Origin: Spodoptera frugiperda
Taxonomy: Eukaryota; Arthropoda; Insecta; Lepidoptera; Noctuidae
DNA: 64,000 nt
Assembly: GCF_023101765.2 (NCBI RefSeq)
Contig: NC_064234.1
Coordinates: forward strand, 1,550,001 to 1,614,000
Direction: 5' to 3'
A model generated the notes under the pieces. It was not told the origin of the DNA. It searched no databases and saw only the letters and a program-made list of their open reading frames with translations. The position numbers were made by a program, and so were the translations under genes. Positions 26,249-40,314 of this stretch are shown here, piece after piece (positions within the stretch are counted from its first letter, which is position 1; every line of letters begins with the position of its first letter).

Positions 26249-29200
26249 GACTGTGTTTGTTTGAACATTACTTAGCGTTAATGCACGCCCGCGAAATGCC
26301 CGCTTGTTTGCCAATCCATACGAAAATATTCCCCTTGTTTAAACGGCAAACAACTTCATTCCAACAACAGCACAGTTTACTTAGGATGCAAATCTTGTGA
26401 GTGTCCACAATTCAGGGTCATTGCTTATTGTTTTCCGAATAGCAGCGAGTTAACGGTTATCTAAATACTTTAAATATTCTATAACACTAATATTATGCGT
26501 AACGGTCTTTGTCGTTTTACCATAATCAGCTCGCGGTCGCCACAAAGTAACCGTATAATGTAGAAAATATCGGATATGTTGTCGGTTCGACCCACACAGC
26601 ACATAAACGACGATTAATCGGTATCATTCGATCAAACAATATCGTTAACATGTACCACGTGCGTTCTCTTTGCTGTTGTGAGCTTGTGACAAGGCGCATA
26701 AATCAAATTGCACAATTAACGCGTTGCATACATTTAAACAGCTGACATACATTTATGGGTTTGTCGTAATTGATTATCGGCGACAATGGTGTTAATTCTA
26801 ATGCAAAGTGATCGCCGTTTAATTTGGCGTAGGCGGTTGAATAACTTAGCTTCTGTCGGAAGCGTTCGTGAACAATGCCGACTGGTCCGTACTTAATCAA
26901 GCATTTTATTGCGATTCCTGTTATCGTATTTAGTCGAACATCATTAACTACATCGTTGGTTATTACAAACCTAATTTGATGCCATTAAGCTTTTCTTGCA
27001 ACAAAAACGATGGCGACGTATCATGGGTGCGTAGGCGCACGTTAGAATGCCACATTCACGTATCAGATTCCTAACTGTACCAGCGCACGGTTTACTGCCG
27101 CGACATAGATACTCGGCTTAAATGACTATAAAAATTCAATTCACCTATTCTAAAAGAGTTTTTATGTATTATATTGCGTAAAGACCTCGTTGACGTTGGC
27201 GCCATGCTTTTTAAACTTGGATGCATTCGGAGAGAGATGTTTGGGTGAGTATAATGCAGTAATTCAACATTCTTGACGGGTCGTCTGCGTGACATGTGTT
27301 GTCTGGCATTTGGATCAAGTCTAGTGTTACAATGTCAGATGGACCAACTGTTGGGAAATCGAATACCTTTGTTTCAAGTGGAGTTATTTTACGGTTTGAA
27401 ATAACATTTCTAAACTAATGAACTTAATGACATTGATTCTGTCCAAATCTAAACATTTCCTGCTTTGAATTGGGAACAAAAAGTACACAGAACCTTGTTA
27501 GGCGAAAATAATAGCTATTAAGTTTATGTTCGCAAAAAATTATCGATTACTACAGCTTAATATAATTTTGGTGCACAATGAGTTACACCTACGTACACCG
27601 ACGAATCTGTTACAAGATCAAGACGAAGTGTCAACAAGCATTAGAGTTAATCTGAGAGTCACGCATGTAATATTTCAGTGGTATTATCGTTTATCTTTAA
27701 CATTTTTTTGTTCATTATTTGTTCACGTGTCTTTAGCTGTCTCGATTGTCGACGTCTTTTGTGTGTTTAAGAATGAAATCATTGTTGAATGGATTACTTA
27801 GTATTTGATTTATTGTTGCTTCGCTCGTCTGGTGGTTGTACGATTACCAGCAATTACAGTCTCATTCGCAGGAAAGACTCAGTAAAGACCAGATGCGAAT
27901 GAGGTTACGTTTTGTATTGTACCCATACGGGGAAATAACATGCGTAATTTTTTGAAGTATGTGTGTGTCAAATGGCAATTGTAGTTCTTAAGTATATATG
28001 TTTAGTCATCTTCCTTATCTTTATATTATTATCAAGAATTGCCGAGGAAAGTCCCTTGTCATGCATCATGGTACCTACTTGAAGTTCCCTCTACATTCAT
28101 ATTTTGTGGTACCATATCACATACTGTCGTAATTTTAAAAGAGAATAACCGAATTCTTAAGTCTTTATTTATAGAATGTTTATGTAAACAAATATTTTTA
28201 CAACATCGGAACGAGAAATCTGTTTAACTCAATTATATTTTCTTGTGTTTACATTAAACAAGCAACTTATCATTTTTAATTACAATCTTATGCAGATTTT
28301 TATTTATTCGTATGTATAAATAAATATGTTAACGATCAATTCCATATGTAGGAACTTTAATTTATACAAAGAAGTCACGTGTTTTTGTTGTTTAAAAATC
28401 TGTTATGTGTAAAATGTGATTGTAAACGGTCACGTTTCGTTTTGTTAGTGTGTTTTGGCGCCACATCGTCATTAAAGATTATCAGCCGTTTTGTAGAATG
28501 TTACTGTAGAAATATTTTTTAAATCTATTGAATGTTATGTTGATGGTGATGTAGTTTGTCTATCTTTTTCCATATGTAATTTGGTCGTAAATAGGTCAAT
28601 TCTAGTTATAATATAGTTTTCCCCATTTCCACCTGTAAAAACGTTGATCACGTTAAAACAAGATGTTTTCTACCACTTAGAAACTTTTAGAAGTTTTAAA
28701 TAAATTTTCCAAATGTTCATTCACGTTGTATTTTATCTAAAATATATTATGTAACTCCAATTCCATATACATTGTATATTAGAATGCATTACGTCACACG
28801 CATGCAATGCATATCCGGTACACTTTTATATGTATCTCAGCATGATATTGAAACTGCAATAATTGTAACTGTTTTTTTATAGTTTCTTTTTAAAGCCGTA
28901 TTTATATTGGTTTTTAAATATCATCGAACGCAATTGTAATTATACAAAAAGGAGGACGAAGACCATGAAACAGTAAATGTAATTGTTTTGATCCCTTTCT
29001 TTGTTGTCAAACTGCATCAACAAATAAACTGCATATTAGTTCATTACTAGCTGTACTAGCTCAAAGACAGACAAACATATTATTTAGTCAAAACTGAAAT
29101 TCTTTACCAAATGCGTAAGCCAATTGTTTTACATTAATGATATTAATCCCAAAAGGACCCAAACCTTCGTTAATCAATCACACATCTTCAATTTCCTTCA

Positions 29201-30391
29201 TATTTTTCACGAAAATTATTCCTCTTTAAAACTCATATGCAAAGATTTTCCAAACACACATGAATAAAAGACTCATCTGTCTGAAGGGGGTTGTAATGAC
29301 GAGGGTGTATTGCATGCGGTTGGGGGATTAACGCATACACCAGAAACGCACTCAACTCACTATACTTTCCATGCAAAGCGACACATTTGGCTAAAAGCCT
29401 GTCTTTTAGCTAATGTGAATGTATCTGAAACGATACTGGTAGAATGGTAGATGCTTTTGTTCCTGAATGTGTAAAAGAATACTTGTGTTTCACGTTGTAC
29501 TCAATGTTTCTATTTTTTTTTTACGAAAATGTATTATTCGTAGTTCTACATTTGGGAGCTTTTCGCATAATTTTCATGGCTTTGAACTAAAATTCGTTAA
29601 AATTTTCTCATAATTCAGTTTTACATTTCACAGAACTTTACTAAGTACTAAGTACTTTAAGTAGCACGGGCATTTCAAACACAGTTCAAAAAGGGTTGTC
29701 CTTAAAATTGAGGATAACTTCATATAGTTTAAAGTGCATTCAAGAAAATATGAAGTGGAATGCAAGTAAAAATATACAAAGAAAATTATAAGTTTCCGTA
29801 ATAAAACAAAGTTTGGCAAGCACTCGACTTGGCAGTCTCCCAAAAACATGCTGTCATTCGATAGGGTGCTTAACGCTTGGTGAAAGTACCTCGACTTTTA
29901 AACCAGTATCATGTTTTTATTGTTCGCATCGTTATACAACGGGTTACGACAGACCTATCGTGTTATCAGACGCCATGTTATCGGATGACCGTGCTGTATC
30001 GGCGCCGGCGCATTCATACTAAGAATCCCTGTCATAGTGAAAACAAACACTGCCTATTTCCCCGAGGGGATCATCAATCAGCACTTTATCAAAATACCTG
30101 GTATTACTGATTAACATAAAAAGCTTTGGATTGTTTTGAAAATATGTATTATTAACTGTTAGGTTAGCTTCCATAAAAAACTTACAGTTACCATATTTTA
30201 ATGTATCCGAATTGTTGCTTCGGTACACACGAAAACAATGCTAACTAAATCTGTTGTTCATAAATATTTTTTATCCGGCAATACAATAAAAACCGCGTCA
30301 GAACAACAATAGGCGGCATTAACAGCTACTTAATAGGAATTACGGCAGGTTAACGAGCTTTTATTGAATAAAACACAATGACGTGAAACGA

Positions 30392-30403
30392 TGCGCCGGC
30401 GCA
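30392..30403. promoter_or_regulatory. TGCGCNNGCGCA palindrome (NRF1/Ewg-like), first of a pair
   Basis: The sequence is TGCGCCGGCGCA, a perfect 12-bp palindrome. A second site begins 28 bases further on, making this the only close pair in the window. Confidence 0.4.
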
Positions 30404-30419
30404 GCGGTGCTGGTAGTGA

Positions 30420-30431
30420 TGCGCACGCGCA
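30420..30431 (+). promoter_or_regulatory. Exact NRF1/Ewg consensus site
   Basis: TGCGCACGCGCA matches YGCGCAYGCGCR at every position. It is the best single match in the window and is paired with the site at 30392. A TGAGTCAGC (AP-1-like) element follows about 10 bases downstream. Together they suggest a regulatory element, but no gene start is identifiable. Confidence 0.45.
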
Positions 30432-33400
30432 AGGCCGCTGAGTCAGCAACGTCCGCGACGCCTATTGTTTAGAACCGTCACCTGATAGCTGATATATTAG
30501 ATTTTGCCTTGAAATCGTGCTTTTAAACGTTGATTGTTAAGGTGTAATTAACCTATCGCAAATGCTAAATTGTTTCCTCAAAACGTATTTGCATTGTGCA
30601 AACTTTTCATAGTGTCACGAAATATAATAATGACGATGAAATCTTTGTCTATAATCTTTCTCTTATAATCTATTATTGATGATATTCACTTTGACAAATT
30701 ACATATTCTTTAAAAAATGTCATGGATTATCGTGATCTGCTAATGATGATTACACTCATTTCATAATGCCATTCTAACAAATAAAAATCTTTGTTTTGAT
30801 TGTATTCCAAAATTGTATTCCAATCGATCACTAATTTCGATTTCGTAATCCTTTTGATATTGATGTTACAACACCCTAAATGGAACTTATCTTAATTTAT
30901 AATCTAGATTTCTCGGCTCTCTAATTTCATGCCTCATTGAACTTTGTTTTGGCAACAAGCTAATTTCAGATTTGCCAAACTTTAAAAAATAAAGGTCCAT
31001 ATTTTGTTCAGTGAAATAGTACAGAAACAATATGTCTAATTGCAAATTGCTAATTAAATCCTTAGTTGCACAGTGCACAACATATTATCCATTAGCAATG
31101 CTTTAATTTGCCATTGGAATTGAAGGAATGCTTTAATTGAATTAAGCTTGATAAATAAATTAACTTGACTACTTTGGTGGTCTTAGTTGATGGTACAATA
31201 TTGTTTTGTTGACGGTTTTTGGCTTGAATCAATGTTTTGTATCAATTATATGTATATAAACTATGTGTCCTAGATTTGTATTACTATTAAAGACAATTTA
31301 CTTGGTCTTCCCACTTTTCTATAACGTCCAAAAATAATATTAAGTTATTTGCGGTTTTCCCCCGCTCGGCGCTCTTGTGTCCAAATCCCGTCACTCGTGA
31401 AATTACCCCAGCTTTCTTAACGCAGATGTCACAATAGTAAACCGCGTCTGTACGCAACGCTTCAACTAAATCAAGTAAAAAGCAATCTTAATCTAAGTAC
31501 ACAGACTCCACTATCATTACCCTTTACTCAGTATTGCATCCGACCGTGTGACTTTTTGTCAGTAACGTGAGAATGTTTGAATACATCGTTTATATGCAAT
31601 TAGTTACTCATTACATTTTGTTTTGTCCTATAATACCGATTAGTTTAAAGTTTTTTTTTTTTATATTGTTTAGCAATGATTTTACCTTTGATTCGTTTTT
31701 CTTTACATTTGACTCAATATACCTATCTATTTATGGTGACAAGTTTTCCACAACAAAGCAATTTTTCAAGGGCCCATTTGCGTTATGGATGCGTTGTTAC
31801 AATATATAATATCAGATGTTGACAACTTTTATTGGCTACAATTACTTACACCTTGTCAACTGATATCCGATTAGTATCTCCCCTAGCCGAGGGTAACGAT
31901 ATTGCTAGGGTTAGAACATGTTCAATCACATAGGTACGAGTTAACACCAACTGACTCATGCGAAAGACCCTCGCCGCGGTCCCGCCCACAGCCATACACG
32001 GACATACATACATCACACACATTTTTATCCCTTTTAAGACACGTACGTGGGAATAACTCGACTCAATCGTTCCGTGGCATATTGCCAACCGCTAACCTAT
32101 TACTAATACCTACTGGCACTCAATACCGCGGTCCGCGTACTATTGTTTCTCAACGGCTATGTATCGCTTAGCTTGACATTTTACTCGACATGGCTAATCT
32201 GATTTTACTAACGAATGTATCGTGCACAATAACGGTAGATGTCATAATATCAGACTAATGGAGTCGGTGTACGCAAATGAAGCAGTGAAGCCTAGGGCGC
32301 GTGCGTAACGGTTGTGCCTTGACAGTTTTCGAAAGAGAAGGTTCATTGTGAATATGATATTATCGTAGAAACTAGCGACTGCTAACTCAGTTATCGTAAG
32401 TAAAGATATCAAGAAATTAAGTAAGGTAGCAGCAAAATTGCGAATATAAATACGCATTTATTTCTACATTAATTTCGGACTTGATGTACGTAACTAATTA
32501 GTCTAACGTCTATAAGCCTTCTGTAGCTTTGCATTTCTTGCTATTCATAAAGGACGATAAATCCGACGCACGCGCATGGCTCAGTCGGCGCCACGGTATT
32601 GTTGCTGTTGCATTGTGCAACCAGAACAGTCTGCTTATCCTTTGTTGTGTCTCCAACATAGCATTACCTCACATATACTCTGTGGCACTGCAGCCATATT
32701 CTCCATATTCGCCGTATTAGCTTATTGAGTCTGGTCATCGTTCCTAATGGATTAAAATGTATAAGCAGTACAGTAAATATATTCCCAATAAACGGAGGCA
32801 TAAAATGTTAGGATCTATCTATCGTCTGTCTAAATACAACCCTCTCTCGAAGACCCCATAAAATACTATAATAAACGATCAATAAACGTCTTTTAAGATC
32901 GTTAGTCTGAAACATAATTTCCCACAAACGGCTCCCAACATCACAGATATTTCATAATGGCGCCATCGAGCGCATTTAACAAATAATTAGCGGCGTTTAA
33001 GTGCGTATGTCGCTTCCCTTAACCGTTTCTCCGGAACTATAAAATTACGGCAGAGGCATGTCGGGCCGGCTTGCAGCAAAAACGTCCAACGATAGCGGAC
33101 GGCCGAGCTAAAAATAAGCCTTGCCGATGTTAATGAAGAACAACCGGATTGATGCTGACAAGGACCGAAGGATCAGGGTAAGGTCCAACCACCCGGTGAC
33201 CATCGCCTGCACCGCTACTTTATCTCCCGATAAGAAAATCATACGTGTTCTGTCCTATCATGGTGAATCGCAACTATGTATAGGTACTGTTAAACATTAC
33301 AGATTATGTGCACATACTAATCCGTTCTAATCAGTCGATCAGAAACTGTTTTTATTCATACATGCGATAACTAATCTATTGTAATCCTAATTGCTTTTGT

Positions 33401-33521
33401 CGGGAGTCCTGTTCTATTCAATGCAAACGTGAACGATATCCACGTGCAATATTCTTGTCATTGTTGCCTATACGACCTTTCAAATAGTAAATCCCTTTGC
33501 TCGTATTGCGCAAGCATGCCG

Positions 33522-33533
33522 TGCGCCCGCGCA
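33522..33533. promoter_or_regulatory. TGCGCNNGCGCA palindrome (NRF1/Ewg-like)
   Basis: The sequence is TGCGCCCGCGCA, with both half-sites intact. It is the last exact copy of the pattern, and none occurs inside the recognisable transposons. Confidence 0.35.
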
Positions 33534-36500
33534 CCAAACGTATGTACGACCTATTTCGATTAGATCGGCCGCCTGGAACTACGATTGTTACCGATCCGAT
33601 CACGACTCCTTTCGCAAAGGTGAAAAATACTTGAGAATGCCACGACTTGTCATTTTGCAGTCACGAACTGCGCCAGCCAAATGTCATCTAAATGTGTGTA
33701 GATATTTTGTGTTGAATGAAACCAGTTGCAACATATGAAATATCGAGGTCTCTCGAAAGTAACCAGCTGAATAGCTGCAATTTATATCGGGCGTATTTAT
33801 AAAGGCAATAAAATGAAAGAATGTTGCTCCATGACGGATAATTAATATGTAGTCTAATCCGTTTAGCTGTTTATCGGCTGTAAAGCTTCCCCAGCGTTTA
33901 TTAGACTAGCATTCAGTTTTATTATGTTCTATATAGTAGTATGGGCCATGCCTCTGCTTAGTTACACTGCAAGTGGGGAAGGCGGTAAGTGTGCGAGGTC
34001 GTCACTGGCGCCGTGGGACTCAGCTGGTATTCAGCCCGAGACCTACCGTCACTTTACGTCCATTATTCCAATTCTTCTAGTCATGTGCATGTCTTCAAAA
34101 GCTAACAAGCTTAAGACATTCTCAAGGAAGCCCCAATGCCCTGCATTCCTCTTCCGCTGCAGCGCGTTCTCCACGTATTTGTGTTTCTTCCAATAATTCG
34201 CGTTAAACATTAGTCGTCGGACAGGCTCGCGTACAACTCGTTCCCTAAAGGTCGGCATTTTTATTGATATGTATTAAAGCGTTTAATTAAATAAAGATTA
34301 CTTTTTCGCGGCGTGTGCGCAGCACTCCATTCGGTTTGAGGCCCTTCGTTGGTATTTAGTGGCATTTAAACTCGTGTTACTCGGTAATGGAGATAATTTA
34401 CGTGCACTTGGATTCGGTAAGGATATATTGAACGTTCATCACATTGATTAATCGCCGATCGAGTGTCTTTTGTCTTGACGGGGCAATGGCTGTAACCTTG
34501 TTATTGTTTTGTTTGCTTGAATATGGGCCTTGTGCTACATATTTTCTTTAAAATTTGGAACCATGGAACCATTATCTGTTTTGTGTTTCTAAGACCTCAT
34601 TTAAAGGCGATTTGGGTAAAGTTTGTTGTCTTTTGCCACAAATTTATTGGCTGCATATTCAAACTAACTTGCAACTGCTACAAGCTCAGCACATACCATC
34701 AGCATGTAGGTGGCAGCAGATTTTCCAATTAGCCCATGGATGCGGTGGCAATAATTCGCCGTGTCGCTTCCTGTTCGCTAATGACTGTGGACATTATCCA
34801 CGGGAGCGTCCATGTCCATGAGAACAACGTTTACTATTCATGGTCTTTGTTATTATAAGTCCATTAACGTGTAGGGCGTGTGGCCTTTTGTTTTACTTCT
34901 TGGGCTGATGGCTCTGGTGCTAGCTTAGTAACCGAGTGTGACGTCACGAATAAATTGTCATTAAATGTATTACGGAAATTGTGTCTTCTCTCTAATGGTT
35001 CCATCCCATAAATAAATTACTCCATTTGTAAAACTTACTGTGGTTTATTTACACTTTTTGTGTGAATGAAATATTTTCCCATTTAAAGCGTCAAATGAGT
35101 CTGCACAGAATGACACCCGTATTATAATTTTAAAATTATATACTTATTTCATTGCTCGTGGCCATTAGTAAGAGTTCTATAATTAATACGCTCTATAACT
35201 ATAGCTGTCTTGCTTTAATTGGTACAGAGTGACAATGACAGGTGGGATTTATGGACCGTTTATAGGTGTGAAGTTTTTATGAACAGTCTGGAGACGTTAT
35301 TTATGCGATCCTTATACCCGGAATGATGTTTTTATGATACTTAATTAAAGTACGACCAGGTTTAAGTATGTGAATGTTTGTTCAACATTGGTTCGTAAGA
35401 AACACAACCCTTTTCAATTTATGATGATGGCTACCAACGTTCCATAATAAGACCAGTAATCTTCCTTTGCTAACATACGAACGATGCAAAAACAAGCAAG
35501 TGTGCTGTGCTAGGTCAGTGGTACAACGAGCCGGATTGTCTAAGGCACGCGACATAAACAATACATACGTTTCTCACTTTATAATATTCTGAGGAATGTC
35601 ATGATATATGTCCGTGTAGACTAGGGCTTGGCGGTAATTGTGTTAAGTGTCACTCATAATTACAGCGTAAATTACTATTAGATTATTAAAAGTGATATGA
35701 GATATTATATTGCAATTTAATATAAACCTTAAAATGACTACATTCTTGAGTAAAATTAAGAAACAGTCCATTTCGCACCCAATTTGTCATTACCGCGTTA
35801 ATGGAGCCATTTGCAAGCGTAAAATTAATTGCGAAAATTCATCTTCTTCGATCATTATAACAAATACAATGACCATAGTTCGTTACACCCAAAAATCAAT
35901 TTCAAGTAGATAATTATTTTATCGTCATCCAATTTGGTGGCGCGAAATATGAAATTCGGCGAACTGTTGCTATATAATTGAATTTTCAATTATTTTCCTA
36001 CATAAAAACCAGAAACAAAAAATCATTGATGTTTCTATGGTAATCGCAAAAATTGGTTATTGCTACTCGGATTGCGGATGCTTGTGAAAAAACTATGGTA
36101 TAATGTTGCTAGATTGTTACTTAAAACAAGCAAATAAATTGGAACTGGTTTGGACGCTTAACAATAAGGAAGTTAGTTTTAGGTCACGTTTAAATGTAAG
36201 CAAATAATCCAAAAAACTTAAAACGTAGTGTCTAAAATACCTTCAAAATATAACTACAGATAAAATAGTTCTACCATAAACCACTGATACTTATTCCCTA
36301 CACAACGATCTTTAGAAATATTTAACAAAAAAAGTATCCACGACACACATATACTTCTAGTAATTGCAACGGCTTTTTGCGAGACATAAAATTTAATGAA
36401 TGGTTTTATTTACAGCAGTCTAATAATAGAAAGAAATGACAAGTATGGCGTTCGACCTTGTCGCGGCTTAACAAGCAATTACATGAGCCTTCTTAATAGT

Positions 36501-39342
36501 CCTTAATGACATGAGCTTCCTCCACGCAAAACGTGACCGGACCATTCAGGTTTCATTCCAATTGTCTTAATGAACCGCCGACGAGACGAATCGCGGACAA
36601 AAACCTTTGAGCCGGGACAAATCTGATGAATCCATCTACACAACAAGAGTAAGACGAGGTCTGCGTTGTTTTTCGTTAATGCCAGCAAAAAGCTTTACAT
36701 AGGTTGTTGACGTTGGTTTATGTAAGTTTAATCCATTATTGTTTAGTTTTTTTTATGATAATAAAAGGCTGATAGTACGTTTGATATAAGTTGCACATAT
36801 ATGAAAAGGTAAGCCAAACGCCCAATAGCAGATTAATAAAAAAGTTGTATTGATTTCAAGTGTCATTGACAAAAGAAATATGTAAAATCTTCAAAACAGA
36901 AACATAAAAAATGCCAGTTTGGCGTTGTGCTAATGTTATCTGTGCCTTAAAATGTGTTGTGGTCCTCCAGACAGTTTACTTACTTTCCCATCCTATTGTC
37001 AACACCCAAAGCTTGCATTTTACGACAGATATGGACAAGCAAGGACTGTTTGTAGTAAAATGCATGTTGTACAAACGTTTTTATCTTGTAGGGAAGTGCA
37101 CGCTGACCCTAAGGCATGGTAATTAGTGATGGGCCACGAGCGCGTTGCTCATCAGCGTTTACCATAAGCGGACGGCCGTGGCGTTCGCACGCTCTAGTTT
37201 GTGTAGCGCCTGCGCGCGCTTGTCCGCGTTCGAAATACAAAAGCGGCGAATCCGCTTGCGGTAATTAGAAATGATGCGTATACGCGCGTGAGAGATGTGC
37301 GTGAATGGTGAACTGTATGCCAAGGAAGCTTGGGAATGTAGTTGGGTGTCATGATTTGTTTTTATGATTACAGCTAATGAACATTTTAACTAGTCTCTTT
37401 AAAGAAACGTCGCATCGTGCATCTGCCTGACTTAGACTAACTAGTGCTCATTTAGTAAGGCCAGCTCAATAATAAATGTTGGCATTTTAATCAATGCTCA
37501 ACCTTTACCAATCTCAAATCCAATCGCGTTAATTAAAACCATTGATACCGCCGGCACATAATTTAAACATTGTGTGGCCATCTATTCCTAAACATTGTAA
37601 GCTTCACGGTCCCGTTTTATAATGTACAATAGTGCGTGCAGCAGTATTATCGGGTACCTACCGCAGTTGCGCTGGTGCATTGTTTTGCTCTCATTTACCG
37701 CGATCGCCGATAACATCGGCCGATCGGCACGGGCCGGGCGATAAATTTAATTAAACCACCTGTCGCACGCTACCGCCAGATTATGTTATCTACCGCGAAA
37801 TACGCACACAACTTAAGAGAAAAAATAATGACTAGAATGCATAGATAAAGAAGGATTAACGCGACATTGTGGCCATAGCTTCTTGTTTGTTTACATGTTG
37901 GAGATATTAAAAATATTGCATGTAGGGGCTTCTTTATTGAGGGTTGTCCTCAATAAACATGTTGGTAACCTGTTCTACGTCGATACTTTTATTAATCCTC
38001 GCTACAACCAGGTCTCTTTGAAAATAAAGAAGTTTTGGGTACACCTGTATATCAGCGTTCGGAGTACAATTATACATATAAGGTAAAGTTAGCATGCAAC
38101 AACAGAATGCTGTTCTACATGATAATAGTACATTGAAAGAGGAACAAGCCTAAAAATTAACGGTTGAAAATGAACAATGCGCCATCGTTAAGCATTCATT
38201 AAGCGCCTGCGCATGTTCGCTCAAATTTATTTTCGTTCGCGACATCCCCTCGCCCTGTTTCCGGCTCGCTAATGAGACTCGCTCGGTAACAAGGTTTGTT
38301 ACTTACACGTTACACCTAATAGATAGGCGTTGTCAACCGTCAATTTCACCACTGCACGACTCTACGCCAAGATATTGCGCCAGTTCGTCATAACTTCCAT
38401 CTGAAAACAATAATTATGTCGCTTGTTTTTCACCGAATGTCATTTGCATATTTGTATTTAAAATCTGCAAACTTAATTGATTCCGTTTCAAGGAAATCCA
38501 AATGTAGCCAATTTCAACCTGAATTTTCTCAACATTACAATGCCTTATCGTCTTTCTATTTTGCATTACACGGATTTACACCGAGCAAATTATTCAAAAC
38601 CATAACAGGTTCGTGCTTGGTACAATATCAATTTCCATAGTTACGGTTTATTACTTTGACAATTCTAATTATTGTAAAACATGGTGGCCGGATTAGACAA
38701 CTCTATTGAGTTATGACGCACGCCATTGTAATAAAGCCAATGGCTCGGATTAAATGTACCAGAGAGAAATCGCAACTACACCAAATGCTATTTCTGAATA
38801 AAAAGATCTTTGTTTATACATCGGAACTGATGATCGATGTTGCGCAATCGATAAATGGAAACAAAGGCGCTGCCCGGTCGGACCGTCTCGAGCGGCTATA
38901 ATCGATTGGACTCGCAGCAGTCTTGGTGCTTTTTGTCCGCTTGCCATCGAAATGCTTGACCGAACATCTGAAGAGTTCATTTACGTTACAATAATGGTAA
39001 CAAAAAATATCATACCTGAGAAAATATTGCGAGTCGTGATGAATGACCTCCGGTTTGGATGAAATATTTCAAGGTCCGGAGTGTCTCAAACGATGCTTAT
39101 GAGAATTTAACAAAAGCAAATATTGCTTAGTAGTCCAATTTAGTGATGGACTAATAGAAACATGGAAGCCAAGCTCTAACTAAATTGCCACATCACTCAA
39201 AATATAAACGAGAAATGGTTTCGCAAATATCAAAACTATATCATAATAAACATTTCGAAATTGGACTGCACGATAGCATTTAATTTATCAACCTTTGTCT
39301 ACGACATACGTCAAGCTGTCAGGACGCGTTCGATTTTCGCTG

Positions 39343-39359
39343 TAACCTTTGACCTTTGG
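39343..39359 (-). promoter_or_regulatory. DR1 nuclear-receptor-type site
   Basis: On the minus strand this reads AGGTCA, one base, AGGTTA. It is a direct repeat with one-base spacing of the kind bound by HNF4, Usp/RXR or Svp/COUP receptors. The match is good but short, and no gene context supports it. Confidence 0.3.
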
Positions 39360-39817
39360 GCCCAAGTCACGACCAACCTTGGGTGTTGGATATGGGGTCT
39401 GAGAGACCAGTATGATATCTGCTAGTCTTTCTAAACGTGACTAGACCGCGGCCTTCGTACGCCGCTCCCTTTTAGATTTGCGATATAGATCTGACGCTCT
39501 TATTTATGCCTCGCTTTTGTGGCTACGAGTATTTGTATATGTATGTTGTGGGAATTAGGCGCTTGCGTTGTGATTATGATTCTTCATTTTTTCAAAGTTC
39601 TTGAAGAAAATTCGAATTATTATCTTCCTTATTTCATCCTCACCATCAGACACACCTCTGAAAGTGTAATTTGATCAATAAAGTATTTAAATCACCTTCA
39701 TTGAAATTATACTTTAATAATGTCTTCCTACAGTTAAATTAGTGATATCAAATAATTAATCTTATTGAATGCAATGATGTCTTCATTATAATTGGCATGC
39801 GGAAATTACACCAGCAA

Positions 39818-40262
39818 TCTATACATATAATAAAATCGTAGAAAAGTGCTGTCTGTACATTGAAAATAAAAATAAAAAAAATAGCAGGGGTTATTGTTAT
39901 GTCGATGTCGAACCCAAAAATGTAATTAACTTTTTTTTGTCTGTTTGTCTGTTTGTCTGTTTGTCTGTTTGTCTGTTTGTCTGTTTGTCTGTTCGTCTGT
40001 GCGCGCTAATCTCAGAAACGGCTGATCCGAGTTGGATGCGGTTTTCACGAATATATTGTGGGATGCTTAAATTTACATTTAGTGTTTGTTTCATGTCAAT
40101 CGGTTCATAAATAAAAAAGTTATGTCAAATTAAAGAATCACGTCGAACATTCTATGCTTATACCATTAATCTCTGCAACTATTTGACGGATTTGGTTGAA
40201 ATTTGGTACAGATATAGTTTAGAACCTTAGAAAGGACATAGGATTTTTTATTTCAAAAATCG
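39818..40262 (+). mobile_element. Helitron-like non-autonomous element, copy 1
   Basis: It starts TCTATACATATAATAAA right after a host A, then carries a poly-T and TTTGTCTG 8-mer array (about 39930-39990), followed by the GCGCGCTAATCTCAGAAACG block. It is almost identical to the copy beginning at 40312 (period 494). The 3' end is not a clear CTAG terminus and runs into a TATATC microsatellite. The short ORFs across the 8-mer array are artefacts of the repeat. Confidence 0.75.
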
Positions 40263-40270
40263 AAAAATAA

Positions 40271-40314
40271 AAATCTATATCTATATCTATATCTATCTGC
40301 CTATATCTATATCT
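40271..40314 (+). repeat. TATATC microsatellite between Helitron copies
   Basis: This is a run of TATATC/TATCTA hexamers with small interruptions. It joins the end of copy 1 to the start of copy 2, whose first bases (TCTACACAT) merge into the array. It could have grown from the element's own TCTATA start. Confidence 0.8.

Larger units (their letters stand above)
22913..39817. other. Non-coding host DNA
   Basis: No credible gene or intact transposon is visible in this stretch. All open frames are short, lack recognisable domains and overlap each other on both strands. It includes several GC-rich islands (for example 24.5-24.7 kb and 37.2 kb), five of the seven... more precisely four of the exact TGCGCNNGCGCA palindromes, a nuclear-receptor-type DR1 site and a lone primer-binding-site-like sequence, each listed separately. 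Confidence 0.6.

Noticed and set aside
35541..35551. TAAGGCACGCG, identical to the first 11 bases of miR-124
   Set aside because: The following bases do not match the mature miRNA, which is conserved along its whole length in animals, and no precursor hairpin is evident.
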